64,000 nucleotides of DNA from Torreya grandis (Eukaryota; Streptophyta; Pinopsida; Cupressales; Taxaceae), in the NCBI GenBank assembly GCA_037957365.1, contig JARHVA010001190.1:3292001-3356000 (forward strand), written 5' to 3'. Made by a program: the position numbers and the translations under genes. The notes below the pieces were generated by a model. The model ran no database searches, was not told where the DNA came from, and saw only the letters and a program-made list of their open reading frames with translations. Every line of letters begins with the position of its first letter. Positions within the stretch are counted from its first letter, which is position 1. Shown in pieces: positions 13,201 through 28,200 of this stretch.

Positions 13201-16200
13201 CAAAAACATGCAATGGCTAATTTTTCAAATTAGGAAGTCTCCATTAAGTCTGCCTAGACATGTGTCATGGGTCAATCAATGAAAAATAACGAAGCATCAG
13301 CTATAAATACAAATCATTCCTACGGTTAAACTCAATTGGCCATTACATTGAGAATAACTTCAAAAAGTGAGGAATCAATTAACACTCTCTTGAGACATTA
13401 TTGCAAAGGCATACCCATCTAAAAACCCCTCAAAGGAGCAGTCCTAGAGCCAAGTCTAAATACACGAAAGTCAAGGTTGCATGGTGCCAAGTGTCGAAGA
13501 TCAAAACATTGCATTGCATTCTAAATTGGTCATGATGTTTGCGCGCACACACACACACACACAGGTGAGAGAACTACGTGCAGTTTGAGCCCTTTTCAAA
13601 GTATTGAAACATAGGCAACGCTTATCCATTCAACAGGGAGTGGTTGGAGCTATCCAACCCACCATACTAAACCCTTTTAATACTAACAACTTTTTCAAGG
13701 GTCATCTTGTGGTTGAAAGCACAATTAGGGTTTGGATGGAAGAAAAAAGAAAACAAAGATCAGCACACATGACCAAAGGCAAGCGCACACGTAGTCAACA
13801 TTTACAGGTGCAGGCACAAGGGTCTCAGGAATTACAGTCTTGCAAAGAATGCAAGGACACTGTCAACAACCATCGGACAATGTTGGCTACTGCAGGGGTC
13901 AGACTCTACTGGAATGTCCAGATGGGTTTTGAGCCTTTGTTTCAAGTCTAGGCAACTAAAGACAGTATAAAGCATTTTTAGGTATAGAAGCACCTTCTGT
14001 ATTTTACATTTAGATTAGTTCTTTATTGCTATATTTTACATAATCTGATCAGCCCCTAATTTTACTCTATTTAAATTTCTTAGATCCAAAATAAGTAAAA
14101 TATTTTGGTGACCCTAATCATTGAGTTGAGCATGAAAAACCCTAGGTTCCCTCCTACATGAGGGTTTCAATTTTTCTTAGGGTTTCAAATTTATCCTTTA
14201 GTAGGGTTTGAATTTCAGATCTGATTTCTGATTTCCCATTGTTACATATGAAAATCTGAAATTTTCCCCTTTGCCTTCAGCTTTCTTAGTACTTTCACGC
14301 ATATATTATATGCCATCTAAGAAGGTAGGTCTACCTTAGCTATAAGGTGAAATGCTAGGTTAAGTGGTGTTGTAATCGATCATATTTAGATTATTTTAAT
14401 TCAAATACATGTTTGTGCGCCATCTAAAATGGTTCAAATTGATGAATTCAAATTCATTCTTCTATTGATGCAAACATTGACAAGAACGCATAAATGTAGA
14501 TGAATGTGTTATCCCTGATCTTGAGAATGCCATTGAAGATGATGTTGAATATAATGATGAATATTATGGTAAAATACATCCAAATGAGCTTAATGGTGTA
14601 GAACTTAAACAAGTACAAGCACTTTCAAATTTTCAAAAAAAAATTAGTAAGCAAGATGAAGACAGAGATACCATCTTGAACATTATCCTAGAGGTTAAAA
14701 ATGCTAAAGATGCTACAGTTGAGGAACAACAAGATGCACTTTTGAATGATGCTAATACACCTTTTGGTGGCTTAGATCCTACAATAGGTGTTCAAACCAC
14801 TATTCCAACTGTTACCATTCATGTGTCTACACCTATGGCTACCCAGCGATGTTTACACCTACTATACCTACCACGGGGGCAACCCAATTCATTCCTCAGC
14901 TTTTTGTGGCTATCCTTATGCAACATACTTTTGTGCCTCCTTAGCCTAAAACTTACCAATCAAGCGCTTGTATAACTTTTTGATCTTCAAGCCAAGGTTA
15001 ACCTAATGGAACAAGGTTCTCATAGATTGGGTCATTCAACAATATTTCAAGCATTATTACACAACCCTTTGGCCCCAACGATATCTTGTTATCCCTTGTC
15101 TACATGATTTGTTGCATCTAAGCTTAGACCATTCAATGGTAAAGGTGATCCAGAACATATTAGAGCCTTCCATGCAACTTGTTTAGAGTATACATCTAAC
15201 AATAAATTATTAACAAAGCTTTTACCTAGGAGCCTTAAGGACTATGCCTTGCAATGGTTTTATGACCTTCCTCTTCATTTAGTACATGTTTTCAATCCTT
15301 TCGCTGACCAATTCTCAACTCACTTCTCTATCAACATTAGTGAAAAGGTCTCATAAGTTCAAATTGAAAAACTCAAACAAGGACTTAATGAGCCCATTAG
15401 TGATTATACTTCACTATAAGACAATGTTTTCAAAAATAACAAATCTTATCGCTGACAACAAATTGCAATACATATTCAAGCAAATCCCACTTTCACTTAT
15501 CCATGAGACTATTATGTTCAAACACTTCCAATCTTTCAATGACATGTACCATATCGTTAAAGACTGTGAGGTTAAGCTAATCACCATGAACAAGTTAAAG
15601 TACACAACCAACCCTCCAACATCTTCTATTGGTAAATTTCAAATCAAACCACCTTTCAAATCCAAGGCTAACGATACTAAGAATGAGGCTAAAAGAACAG
15701 TCAATGCAGTCCCACAACCTACTAATAGGCTTATCCTTTCGGCTCCTTAACATAGGCAATTTACATGATTATCAGAACCTCTTCATAAGGTGTTACAAAA
15801 GTTACTCAAGTGCAACCTCATATCTCTCCCTCTACCAATGGAGGTTGATATGACAAAGGCATGACCTAGAGGATTTGATATTAATGCATATTGCAATTGG
15901 CATAGATGTGCAGGGCATTCAACTAATAGATACTTTGGTTTGAGACAAGATAAAAGACTTAATTGAGAACAACACTATTGAACTCAATACCTACTAATGC
16001 TTCGGTTGCACAACCTAATGCGAAGCTTAAGATATTTTTTGATCCATTTCCAAAGCATGCGGCACAAGAAATCAACACTAGTCATGAGGTACATATGACT
16101 TATAATGTGCATCCTCATCTAACTTCTTACACTCCTAGAACTGAGGAGGCTCATCCTATAGATGGTAAAATCGGTACACTTGTGAGTAGGCAAGTACAAC

Positions 16201-19200
16201 CTATAATCAAATCCGATGAGCATGAAATTGTTGATGACGATTCTACCAATGCATCTTTGTTCCTACGTGTTTTCATTGATTCACATCCTATTCAAAGTGT
16301 TAAGTGGATAATGGGTCAAATGAAAACATATGCACTACGACATTACTTACTAGTCTTGGGTACACACATTGACACTTGATTGGTACAATAAATACGATAA
16401 AAGGTTTCAAGGGTAAATGACAAAACCCTCTTGGAAGCATTATGTTACCATCCATGGTAGGGCCTATAGTTTTTGCTTCTTGGTTCTTAACTTTGCCCAA
16501 CACTGGTGCTTTTGTCATGCAATTAGCACATCCATGGATACATGCAATCCCATTTTTAGTATATTGATGCTTATCTATAGCAATTGAGTAGTTGCAATTT
16601 CGGGTGTTCCATACAAGTACTCCATCTAGCCTAAGACATTTCCTCAGGTGCCTCCATAGTAGCCTATTGTACAACCTACATAAGTTCAACCTTCAAGATC
16701 AAATGTTTGACTTTCCTTTTATTTGAGTTCATCAGACGTTACCTGCCCCATCATATCGTATGATATTTTACAGAGACATTGTGAGTGTGTTCCACAAAGA
16801 AAATTGATGCATTCCCCTATCATGTTCCACAGGTACTATGGTTGATAGAACTACATAGCAGATACATGATAATATTGGCTATGATGACGATATTGAATAT
16901 TACACAGCTCATGAGCATTTCTCTAATTCAAAAGATGATATATATGTTACTCCTTGCCCATAGCGTGTGACATTTGAACTGATTGATCCAATACCTACAC
17001 TTGAACATACCCTTGATGGAATCATAGGTTAGTTGGGACATAATTCAATTCATATATTCAAAAATAAAAAATGCAAAAATACAAAAAATATATATATTTA
17101 AAAAATACAAAATCATCACCTATGCATGACATGTTTTGTTGGTACACATAGTTGATTGATGTTGTTCATCATATACATGGTGAATTACATATCCATTTTC
17201 TGCACACATATTTTTCATGGCATACATGAATAGGATCCAAGACAAACACGTTACATATGATACATGGACATACAAATGCATGGCATTATTTACACTAATA
17301 GGCAACCTTTCTGTAGATACTAAAATCTAATTTATATAGCATCTTAGTCTTGTGTAATTGACAAATACCTATCAAGGCTCTGCCCTTCAATTCTAGACCT
17401 TCTTGTTGTTGAAAGGCTCGCATTCTCCATCTCATTATGCCAAATTGCTTATCTTATGTTCCAACCCTGTCATTTTCGATTACCCAAATCTCCCACACTG
17501 TATAGAAAGCTTAAAAGCTGATATATATCATTCACTGTCAGTTTCATATCCTTGATAGTTTCCTAGCCTACCGGACACTTGCATCCCACACAAGGACACT
17601 AGCATCGACACAAGTGTCCAAATTCTTATCAAGTGTTCAATCCTCAAAAGTCATCTAATTTGTAAATCTTTTGAATCCTATGGGTCAGCGCGTTTGTCCT
17701 ACTGAACCCTATCATGAGATATTTTCAAAAGGTGTAGTATAAATACAAATATAAGTCTACTTATTATTCATCTAGCAAATACCAAGAATGCACCTATTCA
17801 AGCTCAATCAATCAATTGCACAGCTGAATTCTACTACCTTATTCTTCCCTATTTTCATATCAGTTACAAGGGCAATCATATTAAAGGTATGAAGCATTCA
17901 AAGAACTGTCCATGAACAATATTTGTCAATTTACAAGCTAAATCAATGCATGTGTTTCCATATAGTATATTGCAACCTTGTATATATACAAGCCAACACC
18001 TAAGGGAGAACTATATAAGTCTAAGGCCCTCCTTGGAGTATTGGCTACATAGACAGTGTTGATTGATAGAGGGGTCCTTGAGCTCAGCTCGACACCATGA
18101 GCACACTAACCCATTTTTGGTAAGGTACAAACGCCTAAGGTGAAGAGCTAGGGTTTGCTCCACATATGATTATCAATAGTTTGTGCGTATGAATAAAAGA
18201 CATCATTAGAAAAGCGATAAACAACCCAAAAGGCTCCAGGTGGTTGCTTCGCAATACAGTGAATATTTCGTATAAGTAAGTTGTGTCAAGATCGGGACAA
18301 AAACATCAATGCAAGCTCCAAGCCTCTAGAAACAATATTTCCAAAATCTGACTAGAACCTGATCTTGTCCCTCCCTGTTTCCACCTATGTACTTCTCAGA
18401 TCTCTCTATGCATTTACAAATAGCTAAGTGTTATCCCTTCTTGTTTATGCAATATTACTACTCTTTTGAGTGTATTTTCTATATTTAGTATAATGCAACA
18501 CTTTAATTCAGGATATTTATCTGAGTTTTCAATTTATTACTTGCTATAGAAAGTTTTATTCATTCTTCTGTATAGGCTATTCTACCCCTTTAACGCTACA
18601 CATAAATCTCAAAAAGGGTTAAACATTTGGTGAGCCTAACCACTGTCTTCTCATGCAACTCCTAGTTTGCTCTAGGGTTTTCAGTCTTCTAAGGTTTCTG
18701 ATTTCAGTAATTTGTAGATCTGAATTTTTTGATTTCCTTTGACACCTGTATTTGCATTTATCAAATATGAAAAATGTTAAGCAAGATCGTTTCGAAATGG
18801 AAGATAAAAAAACCTCAGTCAATCATCTAAATACAAATAAAAAATTGATTAATGCATTCTTACATGTTACCCAAGAAGAAATCAATAACCATGCCAAGGC
18901 TAGTGCATCAACATCCAATAATGGTGAACCCCTAGATGGAACAACTATTGCGACATCCTTCATGGGAACAATTAATACTTCAACCCCAATTATTGTTTCA
19001 ATGCCTACATCAACACAAGTGGTGCTTTCATCCTCATTGGTGACTTCTCAATTATAAAACCTTAATCCCAATGGATCTATAGTACAAACTCTTCTCCAAG
19101 TTATCAAAACTTTGGAAGTTAAAGTAACCAACATTGAACAAAATGCTTTGCAATCAACTCATGTTATTGATTCACAACATCTATTACATAATCCTCTAGC

Positions 19201-22200
19201 ACCTGAGACATCTTCGCACCCTTTGCCAACAGGGTTTGTTGCACCCAAATTCACATTTTATGATGGCAAGGGTGATCTTGAACATCATCTCCGATCTTTC
19301 TATGCAACATGCCTTGATTATGCTTCAAATGATAAACTTTTGACCAAATTATTTCCAAAGAGCCTAAAGGACTATGCTTTAAGATGGTTCTATGACTTAC
19401 CAATCCAATCAATGAAAGCATTCAAACCCCTAACGAATCAATTTCTAACATATTTTTTCATCAACATCACTGTAAAGATGTCATATGCATTAATTTCTAA
19501 GATCAAACAAGGAACCAATGAACCTATCAATGAATATGTTTTAGATACAAAACAATGTTAGCCAAAATGACGAATCCAATGGCAGATAAAGGGCTTCAAT
19601 ATGTCTTTAAGCAAAGTTTGCTTGCCCCATTACACGATTCCATTATTTTTGAAAAGTTCAAATCTTTTGATGACTTGTGCCATATTGTTTGATATCGTGA
19701 AATGAAACTTATTTCCTTGAACAAGCTTAAGTATGTAGCACACATATCTACATCTACTACAAAGTTTCATATCAAACCAAGTTATAAGGTAAAACCTACA
19801 TAACTTAAAACAAAAACAATTACAATGGCTAACGCAATGTCACAACTTAATTGGCTTATCTTATCCAATGCACCTAAGAGACAATTTACATGATTACCTG
19901 AGTCTCTAACTTCAATACTTAAGAAGCTTGTGGAGTGTCATCTCATATCACTCCTCCCATAGAGGTTGACATGAGTCAACCTTTACCAAAAGGATATGAT
20001 GTTAATGCATATTGTGACCATCATCAATGCCTTGGGCATTCTACAAACAAATGTTATACCTTGAAACATAAAATTCAAGATCTTGATAACCAGTAGATTA
20101 CCTTTGATGATCCTCCAAATGATTCAAGTTCACAACCTGGTGACCATCAAAACCAACAGATGTTTAACAATCCATTGCAAGATCATTTCAAGAAAGAGCC
20201 AGAAGTGTAAATGGCATATAACACACATCCTCTTCCACCACATTATAGGCACCCATTAGATAGGATTATTAGCACTTATACACGCACAATACCTCATATG
20301 GTTAAGAAACCTTTTATTTCATTTAATGATAGTGAAATTATAGATGATGACTCAGATCTTCATTCATTATTTATTTGAGTATACCTTGATCATTAGCCTA
20401 TATATAGTGTTATGATTGATAATGGTTGTAGTGAGAATGTATCATGACGTTACTTACACATTTGGGATATACACGTGATGATTATACCCTTTGACCAAAA
20501 CGATCAGAGCATTCGATGGAACATCACAACACCTTATTGTGTTGGAATATTGTCATTGATGTCAAAGGCAAAGTGAAGGGCAAGCTTCGAACTCGCTAAG
20601 AGTTTCGCACTCGCTCAGAGCTTCAGACTCGTCCAGTAGCTTCGGACTCACCCAGAGCTTCGAACTCACCCAATGTGAAGAGCAACGATTGAAGTGTGAA
20701 GAGCAGCGATTGAAGAATGAAGAGCAGTGTTGAAATAGAGTTAAATTTATTTGTATTAAATGATGGCCAACCACCTTTGTTAGCATCTAAGTTTTGGCAA
20801 TAAGAATTGCTGCCCAAGTCTAATGAATGATTATCTAAAATGAAGGGTCGACTACCTCTGGAGAGGTCATAATCCTTGGGAGAAATGACACCCTTTCGAA
20901 GAGGCATAAGGAAGGTATAAATATATAGAGAAGTTGGAGAGAAAGTATGGAATAAGAAGTGAAACTGTGAGATATGTGAAGAAGAGAAGGAAGCAAGTGT
21001 GTGGAGAATAAAAAGATATATCATACAAACACATGCAGATTTAAAAAGAAGAAACAATTCTTCCTATCACATACAAGGAGAAGAAGAGGAAGAAAAGAGA
21101 GAAGATGGAGAAGATTGAGACTTGACTATGCCATCATTTGTTGACAAAGCAACAGTGAGAAGGTGAAAATTGTTTAAGCGAGGTCGGTGCCTCAGAACAG
21201 AGAGATCGATGTCGTTCGCTAAGTCGATGCTTGGCAATGAAGTTGGTGCTTCAAAGAGATCGATGTCTTTTGCTAAGTTGGTGCTTCAAAGAGATCGGTG
21301 TCATTCGCTAAGTCGGTGCTTGGTAGTGAAGTTGGTGCTTCAAAGAGATCGGTGTCTTTCGTTAAGTCGGTGTTTGGCAGTGAAGTTGGTGCTTTAAAGA
21401 GATCGGTGTCTAGATTTAAGTTGTTGCTTAGCATTGGGGATTGGTGTCTCCAAGTTGGTTGGTGCCTACATAATTTTTGTATAAAGAATTATTAATCTTA
21501 TGGCTGGATTTAGACAGTAGATCCAAGCAGCCTTTCAAGTGTGGTTTTTCGCCACCAAGGGTTTTCCATGTAAATTCTATGTTGTGCATTTACTTGTTCT
21601 TATGTGAATGGTTTCTTTATAAAAGTTGATTAGTAAGAAAGTAAATTATCATTACACAATACACACTGATTCAACCCCCCTCTCAGTGTGGTTTGTGCTT
21701 AACAATTGGTATCGGAGCGGTTCTTTCAGAAATAGCCTAACCGCTAGAAGGTAGATCTCAAGAGCACACATGGACGGACAAGAAGGTTTCTCCACAAACA
21801 AGGCTTCGTTGTTTGACGGAACAAATTATGTTTTTTGGAGTATAAGAATGAGAACCTATTTAATGGCTTTAGGGTTTAATATCTGGCAAGTAGTAGTAAA
21901 TGGTTATACTGCTCCATCATCTCCACCAACAGATCTAGCCGAAAAGAAGGATAGTGAGAATAATGTCAAAGCCATGAACACTAATTTATGTGGCTTATCA
22001 GAATCAGAATTTGTCAAAGTAATGCATTTCAATTCGGCAAAAGACATCTGGGATAAACTTCAGACCATCTATGAGGGTGATGACAAGGTAAAAAGGCCAA
22101 GCTTCAAACACATAGAAGACAGTTTGAAAGTTTGAAAATGAAGTATGAAGAAAACATTGCAACCTATCTGCTTCATGTGGATGAGATTGTTAACACCATC

Positions 22201-25200
22201 AGAGGGCTTGGTGAAAAAGTTGAAGAATCCGTTATAGTTCAAAAGGTATTAAGGTCTCTATCCTTAAGATTTGATGCAAAAGTTTTTGCTATTGAAGAGA
22301 TAAAGGATCTAGAACCATTAACAATGGATAAGTTGCATGGGATACTCTTGGCTTATGAGACGAGGACTGAAAAGGAAAAATCATTTAAGAATGAAGCAAC
22401 CTTCAAAGCTTCTAAGAAAGGAAAATATAAAGACCCTGAATCAATCGATAGCACCAGCGATGAAGAATATGATAAGGAGGCCTTGTTTGTTAAAAAGCTT
22501 AAAAAGGGATCCGGCAAATACAAAGGTAAGCTACCTTTCAAGTGTTTCAATTGTGGTAAAATAGGGCACTATGTTGCTGAATGCCCACATAAGGATGATA
22601 GCAATAATGAGGAAAGAAATAAAAAGTTTGGTAAGCAAAAGAAAAGTCTTTATTCTAAAAAGGATAGCAGCTCAGCTGAGGAGAGTGATGAGAGCATTTC
22701 AGGTAGTGACAGAGAAGAAACTATGTACATGGCTATAATGAATGATGCCTCTACAAGTGAAGACACCTTGAAAGAGGAGGAAGATGTTGAGGATGGAGAA
22801 GTAGATCTTGAAGAAGAGCTGATTTGTACTTTGGAAGAGATAAAAATGCCGAAAAAAAAGAATTTGAAACAAAGAGTACAAATTCAAAAATATGAAGAGG
22901 AGGTTCTTGCATTGAAAACAAAGATGACACTGTTGAAAAATCAGAGAAAGATATTTGCGACCTAAAAACAGAAATGTCTCATAGCTTGGAAGAGTCAAAA
23001 AATGTCATCATTAATCTAAAGATTGAAATAGAAGAAGCCAAGAAGACAGAGGAGGAAGTAAGAGTCCAACTTAAGGTAAAAGATGACCACATTGCCAAGC
23101 TTGAATCAGAAGTTGATTTCTAAAAGAAGGAATTGGAGAAAACATGTGCTAAATTGAAAAGCACCAAAGTACTGGATGAGATTCTCAATTGCCAGAGATC
23201 ATCATGCATCAAGACTAGTCTTGGTTATGAAGAGAACTAGAAGAGCACTAAAGAAGGGCGGAGTACAAAAACTACAAAACCACCTAAGAGGATGAATACA
23301 GAGAAGCCTAAGAGCTACACAGATGCACTCAAGGGATCCGTAAAAGGTGAAAGCAATAAAGAGCACATTACGAAAGGGCATGTTACTCATCCCAACGACA
23401 AACAAGGTAAGAACGTACCCGTACAAAATTTCAAAAGAATCTTTCCTCTAAGGTAGGCACATATGACCAGGTTCTAGAATTCTTTTTTTGGTTATTGCTA
23501 TTTCTATAATCATTTTGGTCATAAAGTTAGAGATTGTAGGGCACGTGCAAGAAATGATTTTGTATGGAACAATAATAGTTCTTATGGATCTTCAAATAGA
23601 AAGTACAATCCATTTGCTCCTTTAGTAGATTACAATGTCAGATGCTATAAGTGCAACAACTTTGGACATACAACACGCTTCTGTAGAAGTGGTTTTGTGG
23701 AACCTCCTAGACAAAACAAGGTGGATACCCTTGGCAAGCAAAAAGAACCTATAAAAGTTTGGAAGATGAAGCAGAAGCAAGAAAAGGAGAGAACTATGCT
23801 TGTGCAAACTGCATTTCATGCACAAGAAGTATCGCTAAGCTCATAAGAAGATGAATCAATTCAAGAGAAGCTAATCACTATATTATCTTTCAGCTCCGTA
23901 GATTCTTTGGTGATATGCATTCAGAAGTCAAAGAGAAGGATCAACTAATCAATATTCTTTGTAAGAGTGATGATGCAAGTGATGATATTGTTATTAGAAA
24001 TAAGTCAAAAAAGCGAGAACAAAGCAAAAAATGAAATGTTGTCTTGAAATTTGATGATTGCAATATATTGATCAGAGAGAATGAAGCCATTATGAATTGG
24101 AGTTTCCACTGTGAAAGGAATCATAGATATTGTAGAAGCTACAGCAGAATAAAATCAATCAGGGTGCAAAATTGCTTACAACAGGCATGGGTCAACATCA
24201 AATACAAATTGCAGAAGGTAGCTCAGATCTAGCAAGTGATCAAGCTGGGAATGTGAATGAGCAAATGAGAAAAGAAGTCCTTATGCAAAAGGATAGGGAA
24301 GAGCAAAAAGACAATTATTCAGTTGCGGTGATGTTGAAGAAGTTGACATGGATGTTTCCCATGATCTATTTGATAACATCCCTTTGCCATTGATGATAAA
24401 GGGGTAGAATTAAAGAAAGAGGGAGCAAAGGAGGAGAACTACAACAAGCAGGAGTTCGTGTAATATTTTTTCTACAGAATTGCCATCAATGACAAAGGGG
24501 AAGGTTGTTGGAATATTGTCATTGATGTCAAAGGTAAAGTGAAGGGCAAGCTTCGGAGTCGCTCAGTAGCTTCGAACTCGCCCAGAGCTTTGGAATCACT
24601 TAGTAGCTTCGGACTTGCCCAGAGCTCTGGACTCACCCAGTAGCTCTGGACTTGCCCAATGGCTCCAGACTCGCCAAGTCAACAGCTACGGACTCGTCTA
24701 GTGTGAAGAGCAGCGATTCAAGTGTGAAAAGCAACATTAAAATGGAGTTAAATTCATTTGTATTAAATGATGGCCAACCACCTTTGTTAGCATCCAAGTT
24801 TTGGCAATAAGAATTGTCGCCCAAGTCTAATGAATGATAATCTAAAATGAAGGGCCGACCACATTTGGAGAGGTCATATCCCTTGGGAGAAATCACACCC
24901 CTTCAAAGAGGCATAAGGAAAGTATAAATATATAGAGAAGTTGGAGAGGAAGTATGGAATAAGAAGTGGAAGTGTGAGATATGTGAAGAAGAGAAGGACG
25001 CAAGTGTGTGGAGAATAAAAAGATATATCATACAAACACATGCAGATTTAAAGAGAAGAAATAATTCTTTCTATCATATAGAAGGAGAAGAGGAAGAAGA
25101 GAGAGAAGAGGGAGAAGAGCAAAACTTGATTGTGCCATCAATTGTTGACAAAGCAACAATGAGAGGTGAAAATTATTTAAGTGAGGTCGGTCCCTCAGAA

Positions 25201-28200
25201 CAGAGAGATCGATGTCTTTCGCTAAGTCGGTGCTTGGAAGTGAAGCTGGTGCTTCAAAGAGATCGGTGTCTTTCGCTAAGTCGGTGCTTGGCAGTGAAGC
25301 TGGTGCTTTAAAGAGATCGATGTCTTGAGCTAAGTCGGTGCTTGGCAGTGAAGCTGGTGCTTTAAAGAGATTGATGTCTAGAGCTAAGTTGGTGCTTAGC
25401 ATTGGGGATTGGTGTCTCTAAGTAGGTTGGTGCCTACAATATTTTTGTTAAAAGAATTATTAATCTTATGGATGGATTTGGACAGTAGATCCAAGACAGC
25501 CTTTCAAGTGTGGTTTTTCCCCACCGAAGGTTTTCCACGTAAATTCTATGTTGTGTATTTACTTGTTCTTATGTGAATGGTTTCTTTATGAAAGTTAATT
25601 AGTAAGAAATTAAATTATCATTACACATTGATTCACCCCCCCTCAGTGTGGTGTGTGCTCAACAATTTACACCTAAGAGACAATTTACACGATTACCTGA
25701 GTCTTTAGCTTCAATACTTAAGAAGCTTATAGAATGTCGTCTCATATCACTCCTCCTCCCATAAAGGTTGATATGAGTCAACCTCTACCAAAAGGATATG
25801 ATGTTAATGCGTATTGTGACCATCACCAATGCCTTGGGCATTCTACAAACAGATGTTATACCTTGAAACATAAGATCCAAGATCTTCTTGATAACCAACA
25901 AATCACCTTTGATGATTCTCCAAATGATTCAAGTTCACAACCTGATGACCATCAAAACCAGCAGATGTTTAACAATCCATTGCAAGATCATTTCAAGAAA
26001 GAGCCAGAATTGTAAATGGCATATAATGCACATCCTCCTCCATCACATTATAGGCACCCGTTAGATAGGATTATTGGCATTTATACACGCACAATACCTC
26101 ATGTGGTTAAGAAACCTTTCATTTCATTTAATGGTAGTGAAATTATAGATGATGACTCAGTTTTTCATTCATTATTTATTCGAGCACACCTTGATCATCA
26201 GTGTATACATAGTGTTATGATTGATAATAGTTGTAGTGAGAATGTATGTACCATGACGTTACTTGCACATTTAGGATATACACGTGATGATTTATACCCT
26301 TTGACCAAAACGGTCAGAGCATTCAATGAAACATAACAACACCTTATTGGTGAGATTTATTTACATTTAAAAGTTGGTCCAGCATATGTGATTACTACCT
26401 TTTCAGTTATACGATATAAGGGAGTCTTTGATATGTTATTGGGATGACTTTGGATACATAAGCTCTATGCAGTACCTTTCATAGTGCATGGTTGTATTAA
26501 ATACATTCATACCAATAGGGTAGTCACAGTTTCTAGGATTCCATATGAACATCCACTTGAATAGAGAGGTTTATTCCTAGACAGCTAATTATACAACCTA
26601 CTACGGTTAATCATCCGCGAAAGTGTAAGCAACAGGGAATACCCTTTCCTAAGTGGCCCATACTTGAGAGACCGTTACACAACAGATACACATTGGATTC
26701 TACAGAATCCTCATCTACACCTACACGATCCACCCAGTTGCTAAGAGCAAATAAACATGTTCCAATTACAACTACACAGAAGAAACCCCACAACGCTGAA
26801 CAATGGGTTCCACGAACCCCTACTCCTATTACCTCTTCACGACCATGGACTCCTATGAGACATACGTAGAGTACCATAGATTCTACAGTTCCAGATATAA
26901 AACCTATACGTGCTTCTTGGAAGTATCACCAATTTGATGTACCCTATTCTGAGTTTGGAGATACCTGTGAGCATCTCTTAGATGGGAACATAGGTTAGAC
27001 CTTTTTTCTTTAAATATTCCAAAAAAAAAAATCAAATATTCAAAAAAATATAAAAGCATTCAAATAAAATATAAAAATATTCAACATACAAATGTTTACT
27101 AGCTCCTTAACATTTATGTTCTTTACTTTGTGTTATTAGATAGCATATCATTTCTATACACATATGTTTCACGCATACTTGAGTGTGATACAAGCATACC
27201 CCAAATCCATGATACTTACACATACAAAAGTTAGACATTTCTTCTCCCCACGTGGCACACTACACTGGGGGCATCTGCTTCTTTGATCACGATTGATATA
27301 GGTTATATCAAATTATGATCACCTTTCCATTATCATGTTGAGATTATATACTAACGCTTACACATGCCTATAATCATGTTTACATCTTTCACAGTGTACT
27401 TGATATGTTATGTTACATAACATTTTTGCTAATACATACATACAGGGACTAGTATGATATGTTTGTGTTGGTTGCTTATACCTCTTTATTCACATTGTCA
27501 CTTCCTCGAGTGCCTTTTTCTTGCTTGTGGAACATTTGAACATGTTTTTTGCTTGTTGGCCCCCGTGCCACTGTATGTTGTTTTCTATTTGGACATTTTA
27601 ATATCTTAATCTTTCGAGTGTGCAGCATTTGAATATGCCCCTTGTTTGCGGTCTCCTTAGACCCCTCTTGTGTGACATCGAGTGCTCTTGTGTATGCTAG
27701 ATTGTTTGTTGAGTTTGTATTGTTACTTTTTAAATGTTGCCAAGATACATATCATGCATCTTTGGGCTTGTTGTGAACACATACTACAAGCTTCATTGGT
27801 ATATCTACTTGGACATGCTACGCTTATATGCTGCATGATTCATACACAGGTTATATAGTTATCTTATCCTTTTGAGATGTAACTACCAAATTACATTTTC
27901 CTCGCCTCAAAAGGGGGGCATGTCATAGAGACATGACCTCCACATTTATACAATTCTTAGAATTTCTAAAATTTTATTACAATTTACATGATTCTGATAT
28001 ACACTTGGGCCAAAATCATATACATTGCATCAATTTTTAAAAATTTGGGACAAAGTTTCTTAGATTTGTGACAGATATTATACACAGTTACGAAGAAGAG
28101 GTTATATTTTGACAGATACTTCAGTTTGAAACACATTAGAGCTATATATGCCATGCAAGTGCACCAAAAATTGCATATACATATTCAAACTTATTCAAAA

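Larger units (their letters stand above)
20540..25664 (+). mobile_element. Element C: copia-type LTR element with gag only
   Basis: LTRs 20540-21704 and 24506-25664 both start TGTTGGAATATTGTCATTG and end AACA. The primer site TGGTATCGGAGC (21707-21718) is one base off the usual initiator-tRNA-Met site, as expected for Ty1/copia. A purine tract (gacaaaggggaaggt) precedes the 3' LTR. The 2.8-kb interior encodes a multi-knuckle gag and little else: no integrase, RT or RNase H was found. The flanks tattg (left) and attta (right) do not match, and B sequence is duplicated on both sides, so this copy is probably a recombinant. Confidence 0.9.

Noticed and set aside
20623..21495. Open frames of 144, 75 and 65 codons near the start of element C
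   Set aside because: They lie wholly inside the 5' LTR, follow its minisatellites, and have decayed counterparts in the 3' LTR.
25006..25402. Repeat-encoding frames on both strands (101 and 124 codons)
   Set aside because: A 54-bp LTR array stays open in several frames because its length is a multiple of three; no codon-use or homology support.
20540..26349. The repeated segment around element C as an array of spaced repeats such as a CRISPR
   Set aside because: There are just two long copies of a protease region, not short repeats with unique spacers, and the context is a plant nuclear intron.
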